Positions 1 to 8,713 of a stretch of 64,000 nucleotides of DNA are shown in pieces. The stretch's first letter is position 1. Every line of letters begins with the position of its first letter. Source of the DNA: CAYJBH01 sp964368815 (GTDB lineage: Bacteria > Bacillota > Clostridia > Oscillospirales > Ruminococcaceae); NCBI GenBank assembly GCA_964368815.1, contig CAYJDA010000007.1, forward strand, positions 27,570 through 91,569, read 5' to 3'. The notes beneath the pieces are model-generated. The model saw only the letters and a program-made list of their open reading frames with translations. It had not been told where the DNA came from and searched no databases. Position numbers and translations under genes: made by a program.

Positions 1-1447
1 CCTCATTATCGCCGTTAACATCACCTGTGCGCACGATAAGTGTATATTCAATCGAGTTTTGCAGATAGGTTATGCTCGGCGTTTGCGTCTCGGCAATAGA
101 TGCCGTTATAATAACACTACCATATCCCTTTATGGTAACCTTACCGTTAGAGTCCACCAATGCAATGTTTTCATTGCTACTGCTGTAGACGATAGGGGTT
201 GAGCCGGCTGTGCTCGAAACAGCCTCCCCGTTAAAATCCGCAACCTGTAGGTATTCTATCGTTTTTGCTCCGCTTTGCAGCTCGGAATCGCTAAAACTCA
301 GCTCGTGCAGAATGCTGTGAGCGGTTACGGTTAAATCATAGGAAATTGAGGTTGCGTTATATCCGCTAACTGCCGCCGCAGTTGCTGTTATTCTAACGGT
401 GCCGATGCCGACAATTGTTACCAAACCGGTAGTTGAGTTAACCGTTGCCACTCCGTTGCCGGAAGGCACTGAATACTTTATCGACCCGCCTTTAGCAGTT
501 CTGTTAACAGCAGTATACTCAAAGGCAGAATCATTTGTAGTTTTAAAAATTGTATCTCCGGCAGACAGCTCGTTTGTAAAAACAACCGTCTGCATGGTGG
601 AATCGTAGTGCATATCATATCCTACCGGATACTTAGTGTAGCTGAATGTATACGGAGTAACTCCGCCCGATGGTATGCCAGCATCTGCTATGTAGCTCCA
701 AACTTCATGGGTTGAGACGGCAGGGGTAGTGAAGATATCTCCAAGTCCCAACAGCCAGCCTATGCCATGTATTGGGGTATCCTCAAACTCGTAAACCCCC
801 ATGCTGTCGGTAACTGCATTTCTGCCTGATATTACATCGCCAACCTGCTTTATCGCTATCATGGAGTTTGCCGGCATGCCCGGCAACAAAAACTGCCCAT
901 ACCAACCCATTCTTTTGAAGGTTTTGGTTTGGGTTGACTCGGTTTTGTTGATGGTTAAATCTATGGTTAGCTTGTTCTGGCCTTCAGTAAAAAAGCTTTC
1001 GGGAAGTGATTCCATATAACTTTGTGGCTCAAAGTATCCGCTGTTGTATTCTGCGGTAGGAACTATGGCTACCCTAATTTCGTTAAAAACGGTGTTGTTC
1101 GGAACATCGCTTATCGGAATTACCGACCTTGAATATTTTCCGTCTATCAGCTCATAATGTGAATAACTTCCGGCAATGTCATAGTAGCTATACCTTGAGT
1201 CTTCAGATTTGATGTAAATAACAGCTATATTAGCCTGACCAATCTCACCATAGTCTACATTAAACATTACGTAAGGTACGTTTGGGCGCTGGGTGCCGGA
1301 GGTCGGGATTTTAAAATCAAGGTTAATCGCTTTAAGCTGGGAGGCGTCTACCTTAGTGGCAGCTGAAATTGTTATAAAGCAAATAATAAATAGAAAAAAA
1401 GCAAACCTTATTAGCGCCAATGTATTGTTAGTAGGCTTAAATTGCAT
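1..1447 (-). CDS. Secreted protein with Ig-like repeats and dockerin-like motif (C-terminus beyond window)
   Basis: This open frame starts at an ATG at 1447 and runs without a stop to the window edge, so only the first ~482 residues are visible. A hydrophobic signal segment follows the N-terminal ~12 residues. The last third contains two stretches that read like bacterial Ig-like (Big) domains, with the usual pattern of a serine-rich strand, 'ATVNSTTGLVTI' or 'ALVDSNGKVTI', and 'GTVRITA' or 'GSVIITA'. The final visible residues are GDVNGDNE, the start of a type I dockerin-style calcium-binding repeat. Such proteins are exported and may attach to cohesin-bearing scaffolds; no catalytic domain is visible. 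The gene lies 9 bases after the stop of the preceding lipoprotein gene, so the two are probably co-transcribed. A standalone calcium-binding repeat is the alternative to a full dockerin. Confidence 0.72.
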   Translation of the reverse strand, partial: MQFKPTNNTLALIRFAFFLFIICFITISAATKVDASQLKAINLDFKIPTSGTQRPNVPYVMFNVDYGEIGQANIAVIYIKSEDSRYSYYDIAGSYSHYELIDGKYSRSVIPISDVPNNTVFNEIRVAIVPTAEYNSGYFEPQSYMESLPESFFTEGQNKLTIDLTINKTESTQTKTFKRMGWYGQFLLPGMPANSMIAIKQVGDVISGRNAVTDSMGVYEFEDTPIHGIGWLLGLGDIFTTPAVSTHEVWSYIADAGIPSGGVTPYTFSYTKYPVGYDMHYDSTMQTVVFTNELSAGDTIFKTTNDSAFEYTAVNRTAKGGSIKYSVPSGNGVATVNSTTGLVTIVGIGTVRITATAAAVSGYNATSISYDLTVTAHSILHELSFSDSELQSGAKTIEYLQVADFNGEAVSSTAGSTPIVYSSSNENIALVDSNGKVTIKGYGSVIITASIAETQTPSITYLQNSIEYTLIVRTGDVNGDNE

Positions 1448-1456
1448 AATACTTCC

Positions 1457-2365
1457 CTAACTCTGCTCCTGTTGAATCTCGGTGGGTAATGAAGGCAAAA
1501 CCTCCTCCAGCATGGCAATTGTTTCAAGAAAAGCTTCATCTTCATAAAGAGTTTGATATGTGCTTAGAGTGTCCTGAACAAATTGTTCGTGGTTTACAGG
1601 CGTATAATATATGATAAAATCATTATCGGCCTGGGTAAACTCTTCCAGGCTTTCGATTGCAAGCTCAAGTGCATCCCTTACCGCTTGATGTTCGTTAAAC
1701 ATTATGTTAACGCTGTTAGATTCACTAAACATTCCTATATCATAATAATAGTCGATATCAGCAAAAAAATTATTGTTGTCGCCTATAGAGTATTCATTTA
1801 CATAGCTGAAAGATTCTATTTCGATCAAGTTTTCCTGTGGCATCGGAGGTATATCTTCCATATTTCTAAATTGTTCGTTCGACGCTACTCCAACCGATCC
1901 ACAGTTAAGATAATATAGAACTCTGTGTATAGTGTTTGCCGGATCATGCTCATTAATAATCTCCAGCGCATTATCAATGCTTTCATCGTTAAAAAGATAT
2001 GGTGTAGACATAACGGTGTGAAGCGGGTCATCCTCCTCAGGATGAATTATAGCATAATCAAGACCGCCACTATCCAGGAGCTCACGATGCCGCTCGTTAT
2101 CTCCGAGAAAGCCATCGTGATATACATTTACCTGTATTTCACCATCAAAAACTTCCTCTAACGCCACTGCAAAACTTTCTAAAAAAACCCCCATGGGTGA
2201 GTCGGAAGGATAGATGCTGCCAACCTTAATAGTTCTTATATATTCCACCTCGGGTTCAGACTGGGTTTGAGGTATAACAACGGACTGCGTTTCGGCCGAA
2301 CAGCCAACAAGCAGTAGCAACGATATAAAAACAATTATCCTAAACATTTTATTATTATAACACAT
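1457..2365 (-). CDS. DctP-like (TRAP solute-receptor family) lipoprotein
   Basis: The product begins with a short hydrophobic leader ending in LLLVGC, a lipobox, so it is probably a membrane-anchored exported lipoprotein. The mature part starts 'IKVGSIYPSDSPMGVF', followed by 'FDGEIQVNVYHDGFLG', which resembles the N-terminal lobe of TRAP-transporter DctP receptors. The C-terminal half is acidic and poorly conserved. No TRAP membrane subunits (DctQ/M) are nearby, so it may act as a sensor or adhesion-type receptor rather than a transporter part. The start is uncertain: GTG 2386, ATG 2365 and ATG 2347 are all in frame; 2365 gives a leader with positive charges, but no start has an ideal ribosome binding site. 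It is followed after 9 bases by the dockerin-type gene. Confidence 0.6.
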   Translation of the reverse strand: MCYNNKMFRIIVFISLLLLVGCSAETQSVVIPQTQSEPEVEYIRTIKVGSIYPSDSPMGVFLESFAVALEEVFDGEIQVNVYHDGFLGDNERHRELLDSGGLDYAIIHPEEDDPLHTVMSTPYLFNDESIDNALEIINEHDPANTIHRVLYYLNCGSVGVASNEQFRNMEDIPPMPQENLIEIESFSYVNEYSIGDNNNFFADIDYYYDIGMFSESNSVNIMFNEHQAVRDALELAIESLEEFTQADNDFIIYYTPVNHEQFVQDTLSTYQTLYEDEAFLETIAMLEEVLPSLPTEIQQEQS

Positions 2366-2375
2366 CCTGCCTGAA

Positions 2376-2404
2376 TTGACAATCACCTCTTTTTATAGTA
2401 TAAT
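2376..2404 (+). promoter_or_regulatory. Sigma-A promoter TTGACA-N17-TATAAT
   Basis: The -35 TTGACA lies at 2376-2381 and the -10 TATAAT at 2399-2404, with an ideal 17-base spacer. It points at the oxidoreductase gene starting at 2444 and overlaps the start region of the divergent lipoprotein gene. Confidence 0.85.
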
Positions 2405-2443
2405 TTTATAGATTATAAGTGAATATATAACAAAGGGGTAAGC

Positions 2444-3511
2444 ATGAATATTAGATACGGAATCATTGGGTGTGGGGGGATAGCACCTAAGTTTATCAAA
2501 TCTTCTTTAAATGTAGAAAACTGCGAGATTGCGGCGGTAGCAGCAAGAGATATTACCCGCGCCGAAGAATTTGCATCAAAAAACTGCCCCTACGCTACTG
2601 CTTACGGTAGTTATGAGGAGCTATGCGCTGATGCCGATATCAATGCAGTATATATAGCAACAACCCATAATTTTCACTTCGATAATATTATGCTGGCACT
2701 TAATTCAGGCAAGCATGTTATATGCGAAAAACCTATAACCACAGACGGAAAGAAACTTGCAATACTTCAAAAAACAGCACAGGAAAAGGGGCTGATGTTA
2801 ATGGAGGCAATGTGGTCGAGATTTCTTCCGCCGCTTGTTTCGATTAAAAAGCTTATTGATTCCGGTGAGCTTGGCAGTATAAAGCACATGAAAAGTGATT
2901 TTTGTTGCAACATGAAAAATTTATCTCCAGAGCATCGTATAAACGATCCAAAGCTTGCAGGTGGTGCACTTTTCGATCTTGGAATATACTGCCTTAATGC
3001 GGCAATGATGCTTACCGACGAAATGCCAAAGCTTGAAGGAGCAAGGGTAGAGTTAAGCGAGACCGGAGTTGATGAAACCTCGGAATTCACACTAGCATTT
3101 AAAGACTTTAATGCAGAGTTTATAACCTCAATAGCCGGTGAAAAAAATATTTCTAACGATTGCAAAATCGTAATGGAAAAAGGTGTTATTGTTGTAGACA
3201 GCCCTGCGCATATGCCTAAAGGATATACTGTTTTTAAACCCAACAGCGAAATTACATTTAGCTTTAAAGAACCAATCGATTTTTCTCATGAAATACGACA
3301 TTTTAATGAATTGATAAACTCGGGGGCAACCGATAGCCCAATTATGGGAGCTAAACACAGCATGATGATGATGGAAATAATGGATGAGTTCAGAAAAACT
3401 GTAGGGCTAAAATATCCGTTTGATGAGGAGATATCAACCCCTTCACCTGCCACTACCCCTTCTTCCTCGTCTACCTCCACCCGCAAACGGAGAAAACAGA
3501 ATGAGGGATAA
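2444..3511 (+). CDS. Gfo/Idh/MocA-family NAD(P)-dependent oxidoreductase
   Basis: The N-terminal Rossmann fold shows GIIGCGGIAPKF at residues 6-17 and the family EKP motif at 95-97. The sequence 'GGALFDLGIYCLN' near 173-185 is typical of the dihydrodiol dehydrogenase/anhydrofructose reductase branch, where the Asp and Tyr lie at the active site. It probably oxidises or reduces a sugar or cyclic polyol in the cytoplasm; the substrate cannot be told. The body of the family ends near residue 330, but this protein carries an extra ~25-residue tail rich in Ser, Thr and Pro and ending in a basic cluster (RKRRK). The tail's coding sequence overlaps the start of the next gene by 11 bases. A strong promoter lies just upstream, and the ribosome site is AAAGGGG. 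Confidence 0.88.
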   Translation: MNIRYGIIGCGGIAPKFIKSSLNVENCEIAAVAARDITRAEEFASKNCPYATAYGSYEELCADADINAVYIATTHNFHFDNIMLALNSGKHVICEKPITTDGKKLAILQKTAQEKGLMLMEAMWSRFLPPLVSIKKLIDSGELGSIKHMKSDFCCNMKNLSPEHRINDPKLAGGALFDLGIYCLNAAMMLTDEMPKLEGARVELSETGVDETSEFTLAFKDFNAEFITSIAGEKNISNDCKIVMEKGVIVVDSPAHMPKGYTVFKPNSEITFSFKEPIDFSHEIRHFNELINSGATDSPIMGAKHSMMMMEIMDEFRKTVGLKYPFDEEISTPSPATTPSSSSTSTRKRRKQNEG

Positions 3512-4913
3512 AAACCTCGGTCGTTTTATATCGGTTTTTATTTTGCTCCTGTGTTTTGGATTTGTATTCGTTGTAACAAGATTTGTTCCGCCACTTGGCG
3601 ACGACGTTCTTTTTCAGTTCGATAACGCCTATGAGTATTATCATGTAAGCGATGAAGAAGCATCTCTATATATTGCAAATGAGCAGATAGACGATTTTGC
3701 TACCCTTTTACGCTCGCTACATAACCTGTATTTGAACTGGACAGGCAGAATGACCGGTTGGCTGATTGTTCCCGTGCTTTCCTTTACCGGCGAAGTTTTC
3801 ACCTCAATATTGCAGGCGACTTTTTTTACTGCGTATGTAGCATTAATCTCGGCTCTGGTATTTAGAGGGTTTAAAAATGCGCTGTCACACCCTATTGCTC
3901 TTCCTCTAATATTTTTACTTGTTATCTTCTACTCTACATCGATTGGGGTGTTGTTAATAATTACCTTCACCGCAATTTATATAGTAACCACAGTGCTGTA
4001 CCTACTATACATAAATGTTAATAACAACCTTTTAAAAAACAACTATAAAACCTCAATCGGAAAACTTGTTGCTTTTAATGTTTTAGGCTTTGTTACGGGT
4101 TTTACGCATGAAATGCTGGGTGCAATGTTTATCCTAATAATAGGTTTGCGCTTACTTTTTCTCTTGTTTATAGAGAAAAAAATTAAATTTATTGATGCTT
4201 TAAAACACAATGTTGGGCTTGCTATCGGTTATATACTTTGCTTTATCGCACCGGGCAACTTTGTTAGAGCCGGCACCGACCATGACACAGGAATACTAAA
4301 ACCCTATTCCGAGAAACTGGCATTAAGCATAAGGGCACATATCGATGTTTTTAAAACCTATAGCAACGTCGGTCTGCTTCTCGCATTAGGTCTTCTGCTG
4401 CTAACATTTATCTCGTTAATTATTCTGATAAAAAATAAAAAGCTTAAGGAGTGGATTAGGGATAATTTCGAGTATATCGCAGTCTCGGCACTGTCTCCAT
4501 TTATTTGGGCACTTGTATCATATGTTCCTAACTACGGCCTTAACTACTGGTGCGCGCTGGTTTTTATAGTGGAAGCCGGTTGTATCTACAAGGCGATTAA
4601 TTTGCTAAATCTTCAGCGGTATAATGTTGTAAAGAGGTTGTATACGGTGGCGGGAGGTGTTTCAGCTTTAGCATTAATCGGACTGTTTTTTATACATTCC
4701 TCCTGGATATCCGATCTTATACCGATTACCTTACAGCGAGAATTATTAATAGAACAGGCCGTGGAAAATGAAGACAAGGCGGTAAAAGTTCCGCTATATC
4801 CCATAACCACCGAAAACATTTATACCTTACATAACTATAACAATCTTCCGGACGAGTTTAAATCCGATTATTACATAAAATATTACGGAATAGAGATAAT
4901 ACCGACAGAATAG
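3501..4913 (+). CDS. Polytopic membrane protein (DUF6056-like)
   Basis: This ~470-residue protein has about ten hydrophobic segments, with a first membrane helix near residues 8-28. A conserved-looking extracytoplasmic stretch, 'PPLGDDVLFQF' followed later by 'LNWTGRMTGW', sits between helices 1 and 2. The GDD and WTGR patterns recall the DUF6056 and GT-C-like membrane protein families, whose roles in cell-surface glycan assembly are suspected but unproven. The same frame is open upstream to 3420, but ATG 3501 is preferred: it has a GGAG site 10 bases upstream, and upstream residues are a Pro/Leu-rich shadow of the previous gene's tail. It overlaps the preceding oxidoreductase by 11 bases and is followed 12 bases later by nfnA. 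Confidence 0.65.
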   Translation: MRDKNLGRFISVFILLLCFGFVFVVTRFVPPLGDDVLFQFDNAYEYYHVSDEEASLYIANEQIDDFATLLRSLHNLYLNWTGRMTGWLIVPVLSFTGEVFTSILQATFFTAYVALISALVFRGFKNALSHPIALPLIFLLVIFYSTSIGVLLIITFTAIYIVTTVLYLLYINVNNNLLKNNYKTSIGKLVAFNVLGFVTGFTHEMLGAMFILIIGLRLLFLLFIEKKIKFIDALKHNVGLAIGYILCFIAPGNFVRAGTDHDTGILKPYSEKLALSIRAHIDVFKTYSNVGLLLALGLLLLTFISLIILIKNKKLKEWIRDNFEYIAVSALSPFIWALVSYVPNYGLNYWCALVFIVEAGCIYKAINLLNLQRYNVVKRLYTVAGGVSALALIGLFFIHSSWISDLIPITLQRELLIEQAVENEDKAVKVPLYPITTENIYTLHNYNNLPDEFKSDYYIKYYGIEIIPTE

Positions 4914-4925
4914 GAAAGGGAAAAC

Positions 4926-5768
4926 ATGTATAAAATACTCGAAAAAACACTACTCAACCCTACAGTTACCAAGATGGTTGTAGCTGCTCCGGCGGTTGCC
5001 AAAAAGGCAGCTGCGGGACAGTTTATTATTTTGCGCGCAAAGGAAAACTCCGAGCGCGTTCCGCTGACTATTGCGGATTATGACCGTGAAAACGGAACCA
5101 TAACCATAATATTTCAGCTGGTAGGCGGAAGCACCCACGAGCTTAACAGCCTAAATGAGGGGGAATGCATTGAAGATTTTGTTGGTCCTCTCGGTGTTGC
5201 AAGCCATATCGACGGGCTTAAAAAGGTTGCTGTAGTTGGCGGCGGTGTTGGCTGTGCTATTGCATATCCCGTTGCTAAAGCGCTACATGAGAATGGCTGT
5301 GAAGTTCACAGTATTGTTGGCTTTAGAAATAAAGACTTAGTTATTCTCGAAGAGGAGTTTGCCGCTGTATCCGATAAAGTTTGTGCAATGAGTGATGATG
5401 GTAGCTATGGTGAAAAAGGTCTCGTAACCAATGCACTGGAAAAACTTATAGAGGAGGGCAATCAGTACGATGAAGTTATTGCTATAGGCCCTCTGATTAT
5501 GATGAAATTTGTATGTCTTTTAACCAAAAAGTACGAAATAAAAACCATGGTTTCCATGAATCCGGTAATGGTAGACGGAACCGGAATGTGTGGCGGGTGT
5601 CGCCTTACTGTGGGCGGTGAAACTAAATTTGCCTGTGTTGACGGTCCGGATTTTGATGGCCATCTTATTGACTTTGACGAGGCAATACAGCGTGGAGGTA
5701 TCTATAAAGATACAGAGAGAGTTCATCATGAGAACGAATGTAACCTTCTCGGTCAGGAGGTGAAATAA
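4926..5768 (+). CDS. nfnA: NfnA-type FAD/[2Fe-2S] ferredoxin-NADP reductase subunit
   Basis: The protein has the architecture of the dihydroorotate dehydrogenase electron-transfer/NfnA family: an FAD-binding barrel with RVPLTIAD at residues 44-51, an NAD-binding site VVGGGVGCAIAYP at 103-115, and a C-terminal [2Fe-2S] loop. That loop shows Asp217, Cys222, Cys225 and Cys237, matching the unusual one-Asp, three-Cys ligand set known for NfnA. With NfnB it would form the cytoplasmic complex that couples ferredoxin and NADH oxidation to NADP+ reduction by electron bifurcation. The stop overlaps the next start as TAATG, so the pair is translationally coupled. Without NfnB the alternative would be PyrK, but no pyrD lies nearby. 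Confidence 0.86.
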   Translation: MYKILEKTLLNPTVTKMVVAAPAVAKKAAAGQFIILRAKENSERVPLTIADYDRENGTITIIFQLVGGSTHELNSLNEGECIEDFVGPLGVASHIDGLKKVAVVGGGVGCAIAYPVAKALHENGCEVHSIVGFRNKDLVILEEEFAAVSDKVCAMSDDGSYGEKGLVTNALEKLIEEGNQYDEVIAIGPLIMMKFVCLLTKKYEIKTMVSMNPVMVDGTGMCGGCRLTVGGETKFACVDGPDFDGHLIDFDEAIQRGGIYKDTERVHHENECNLLGQEVK

Positions 5769-7171
5769 TGCCACAGCGTAATATGAGTCTCAATAAATGT
5801 CCAATGCCAAACCAAGATGCTAACATAAGAAACGGAAATTTTGAAGAGGTAGCGCTGGGGTATTCTGCCCAAACTGCTATCGAGGAGGCAAATCGTTGCC
5901 TCCAGTGTCCAAAAAAATTCTGTGTTGAGGGATGCCCGGTAGGTATCGATATTCCCGGTTTTATCGAAAAAACTGCTGAAGGCGACTTTGAAAAAGCATT
6001 CGAAATTCTTTCTTCTGCATCGGCACTGCCTGCTGTTTGCGGTAGGGTGTGTCCTCAGGAAACACAGTGTGAACAGCTTTGCATTAGGGGTAAAAAGGGT
6101 GAACCGGTTGCCATTGGTCGACTTGAGAGATTTGTTGCAGACCATCACCGAGAAAATACAAACACAACTCCAACTATGCCCGAATGCAACGAACGCAAGG
6201 TTGCAATTATTGGTGCGGGTCCTAGCGGATTAACCGCCGCAGGTGAGCTTGCAAAGTATGGCTATAAAGTTACAGTGTTTGAGGCGTTACATCTTGCCGG
6301 CGGTGTTTTAATGTATGGAATACCGGAGTTTAGGTTGCCTAAAGATATTGTTCAAAAGGAAATTGACGGATTAAGGGCGATAGGTGTTGAAATTTTAACT
6401 AACATGGTTATCGGAAAAACCTACACCGTTGATGAGCTTATGCAGGAGATGGGCTTTGAGGCTGTATTTATTGCCTCAGGTGCCGGCCTTCCAAACTTTA
6501 TGAATATTCCGGGTGAAGGGCTTAAAGGAGTTTACAGCGCTAACGAGTACTTAACCCGTGTAAATCTGATGAAGGCATATCAGCAAAACAGCAGAACACC
6601 GATATTAAAAAGTAAAGCGGTGGCGGTTGTTGGCGGCGGTAATGTTGCCATGGATGCCGCACGCTGTGCTAAGCGCATGGGGGCGGAAGATGTTTATATT
6701 GTCTATCGTCGCAGCATGAAAGAACTTCCGGCAAGGGCCGAGGAGGTAGAACATGCTGAAGAGGAGGGTATCATCTTTAAAACCCTTTGCAACCCTACCG
6801 AGATATTACCGGATGAAAGCAGCTTTGTGTCGGGAATGAAATGTGTGGAGATGGAGCTTGGTGAACCGGACGATAGCGGTAGGCGAAGACCGGTAGTAAA
6901 ACCGGATAGCGAATTTTTACTTCAGGTAGATACCGTTATTATAGCAATAGGTACCAGTCCAAACCCGTTGATAAGAACTACTACCCCGGGGCTTGAAACC
7001 AATCGATGGGGATGTATTGTTACCAACGGTGATGATGGGCTTACCAGCAGAGAGGGAGTTTATGCCGGAGGCGATGCCGTTACCGGTGCGGCAACCGTTA
7101 TACTTGCAATGGGCGCCGGCAAGGACAGTGCAAAGGCTATTCACGAGTACTTAAAAACAAAAAAACAATAA
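5768..7171 (+). CDS. nfnB: NfnB/GltD-like NADPH-dependent flavoprotein subunit
   Basis: The 467-residue protein has an N-terminal cysteine-rich Fe-S domain ('CLQCPKKFCVEGCPVGIDIPGF', then 'CGRVCPQETQCEQLC') followed by an FAD fold with IIGAGPSGLTAAGELA and an NADPH fold with VVGGGNVAMDAARCA. This is the glutamate-synthase small-subunit family; its position directly after nfnA identifies it as the large subunit of the bifurcating transhydrogenase rather than GltD, since no gltB is present. Its start overlaps the nfnA stop by one base, with an AGGAGG site inside the end of nfnA. The gene product length is normal for the family. Confidence 0.88.
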   Translation: MPQRNMSLNKCPMPNQDANIRNGNFEEVALGYSAQTAIEEANRCLQCPKKFCVEGCPVGIDIPGFIEKTAEGDFEKAFEILSSASALPAVCGRVCPQETQCEQLCIRGKKGEPVAIGRLERFVADHHRENTNTTPTMPECNERKVAIIGAGPSGLTAAGELAKYGYKVTVFEALHLAGGVLMYGIPEFRLPKDIVQKEIDGLRAIGVEILTNMVIGKTYTVDELMQEMGFEAVFIASGAGLPNFMNIPGEGLKGVYSANEYLTRVNLMKAYQQNSRTPILKSKAVAVVGGGNVAMDAARCAKRMGAEDVYIVYRRSMKELPARAEEVEHAEEEGIIFKTLCNPTEILPDESSFVSGMKCVEMELGEPDDSGRRRPVVKPDSEFLLQVDTVIIAIGTSPNPLIRTTTPGLETNRWGCIVTNGDDGLTSREGVYAGGDAVTGAATVILAMGAGKDSAKAIHEYLKTKKQ

Positions 7172-7184
7172 TGATTGGCGGAAC

Positions 7185-8585
7185 ATGAAATCCAGCATCA
7201 CCAGAAGATGGGTAAAGGGAAACATTCTTATCACGGCAACTATATTGATACTTGCCGAGATAATTCTATGCTTATCTATAGTTACAAACTACTTTGAGGG
7301 AACCCGCCAGGCTATAACTTCACGCCTTGAGAATATATCGGGACAGCTCTCGGTGGCGGGAAGTGTAACACCTAACGAGCGAGCCTCTACATTAAATCAG
7401 ATGGTGGAGGAGTTTACCGAGGCGAGCAAATTTGAGCTTATGTTGCTAAGCCCGGACGGTGATGTTGTTGCAAGTTCCGGTTCCGGTACGGTTTATAATG
7501 GCGTTACCGAGGATTTTACACTTGCCTTTCAAAATCCCGATGGAGTGGGAGAGTATATCGGCGTTACCGACCGTAACGAGCCCATAATGGCTATATCTAT
7601 GCTCGTGCCCTACACCACCACCGATATTTCGGCAATTAGATTGGTGGTATCCTTAACCGGAATACACCAGGAAATATTCAACAATATCACGCTTACCCTG
7701 ATTATTGCAGCGGTTATATTTATTTTTTCCTTGGTAACCGGGCTATTGTTTGTTCGAAGCATCGTAAATCCGATTACAAAGGTGGAGAGAATTGCAACAA
7801 GAATTGCTGGTGGAGACTTTAAAGTTAGAATTAACAACACTCATAACGACGAAATAGGCAGACTGTGTGATACAATTAATAATATGGCGGACAGCCTATC
7901 GGAGTCGGAACGACTGAAAAATGACTTTATATCCTCCATCTCACATGAGCTTAGAACTCCGCTTACCGCAATTAAAGGTTGGTCTGAGACGCTTGGAACG
8001 GTTAACAACCTTGATGGCGAAAATGCAAAAAAGGCTATGAAGGTTATCGGCAGCGAAGCGGATAGACTTACCTACATGGTTGAGGAGCTTTTAGATTTTT
8101 CCAGAATACAAAATAACGGCCTAAAACTTACCAAGGAACGCATAGATATTATTGCCGAGCTTTCCGACGCCGTGCAGATAACCGAAGGACGTGCAACATC
8201 GGAAGGTATAAATATCGTCTTTAACGAGCCGCCGGAGGTAGTTGTTCTGGAGGCGGATCGCAACCGAATGAGACAGGTCTTTTTAAACGTTCTGGACAAC
8301 GCCGTTAAATACTCCCCCGATAACGGAAAAATATTTGTTTCGCTTACCGATTCAACCGAAAAGGTCGTTGTTACCGTTGAGGATGAAGGTAAGGGAATTC
8401 CGGAAGATGAAATTAAAAGCGTTAAAGATAAATTTTATAAAGCAAGTGACTCCAAAAAGGGAAGTGGTATAGGTCTTGCGGTGGTAGATGAAATATTAAG
8501 AGCACACAACTCTGAAATAGAGTTGCAAAATCGGCCGGCCGGAGGGCTGATGGTAAAAATAATTTTAAACAAGAGTAGTAAATAA
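7185..8585 (+). CDS. Membrane sensor histidine kinase (HAMP-HisKA-HATPase)
   Basis: A first membrane helix (about residues 13-33), a ~130-residue extracytoplasmic sensor region, and a second helix (about 168-190) are followed by a HAMP segment. The dimerisation domain carries the phosphorylated His254 in SHELRTPLTAIKGW. The ATPase domain has N, G1 and G2 boxes (NVLDNAVKYSP, DEGKGIPEDE, GSGIGLAV). It is a PhoR/ResE-type kinase. No response regulator gene adjoins it, so it is an orphan that must signal to a regulator encoded elsewhere. It begins 13 bases after nfnB and probably shares its transcript, which suggests, but does not show, a redox or cell-envelope input. Confidence 0.9.
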   Translation: MKSSITRRWVKGNILITATILILAEIILCLSIVTNYFEGTRQAITSRLENISGQLSVAGSVTPNERASTLNQMVEEFTEASKFELMLLSPDGDVVASSGSGTVYNGVTEDFTLAFQNPDGVGEYIGVTDRNEPIMAISMLVPYTTTDISAIRLVVSLTGIHQEIFNNITLTLIIAAVIFIFSLVTGLLFVRSIVNPITKVERIATRIAGGDFKVRINNTHNDEIGRLCDTINNMADSLSESERLKNDFISSISHELRTPLTAIKGWSETLGTVNNLDGENAKKAMKVIGSEADRLTYMVEELLDFSRIQNNGLKLTKERIDIIAELSDAVQITEGRATSEGINIVFNEPPEVVVLEADRNRMRQVFLNVLDNAVKYSPDNGKIFVSLTDSTEKVVVTVEDEGKGIPEDEIKSVKDKFYKASDSKKGSGIGLAVVDEILRAHNSEIELQNRPAGGLMVKIILNKSSK

Positions 8586-8713
8586 TTACAAAAAAATGGT
8601 AAATTTTTAAATTATTTTCGATATAAGTATTGCAATTTTTATTTTTTTTGTGTAAAATATAAAATGAAATTAGAAAAATTAAGCATTTTTCACAAAAGCA
8701 GAAGGGGTTAAAT

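Noticed and set aside
1583..1918. Plus-strand frame of 111 codons inside the DctP-like gene
   Set aside because: It is antisense to a lipoprotein gene with a clear signal peptide and has no ribosome site.
3420..3500. Longer N-terminus for the polytopic membrane protein
   Set aside because: The added residues are a Pro/Leu-rich shadow of the previous gene's Ser/Thr tail. ATG 3501 has a ribosome site.
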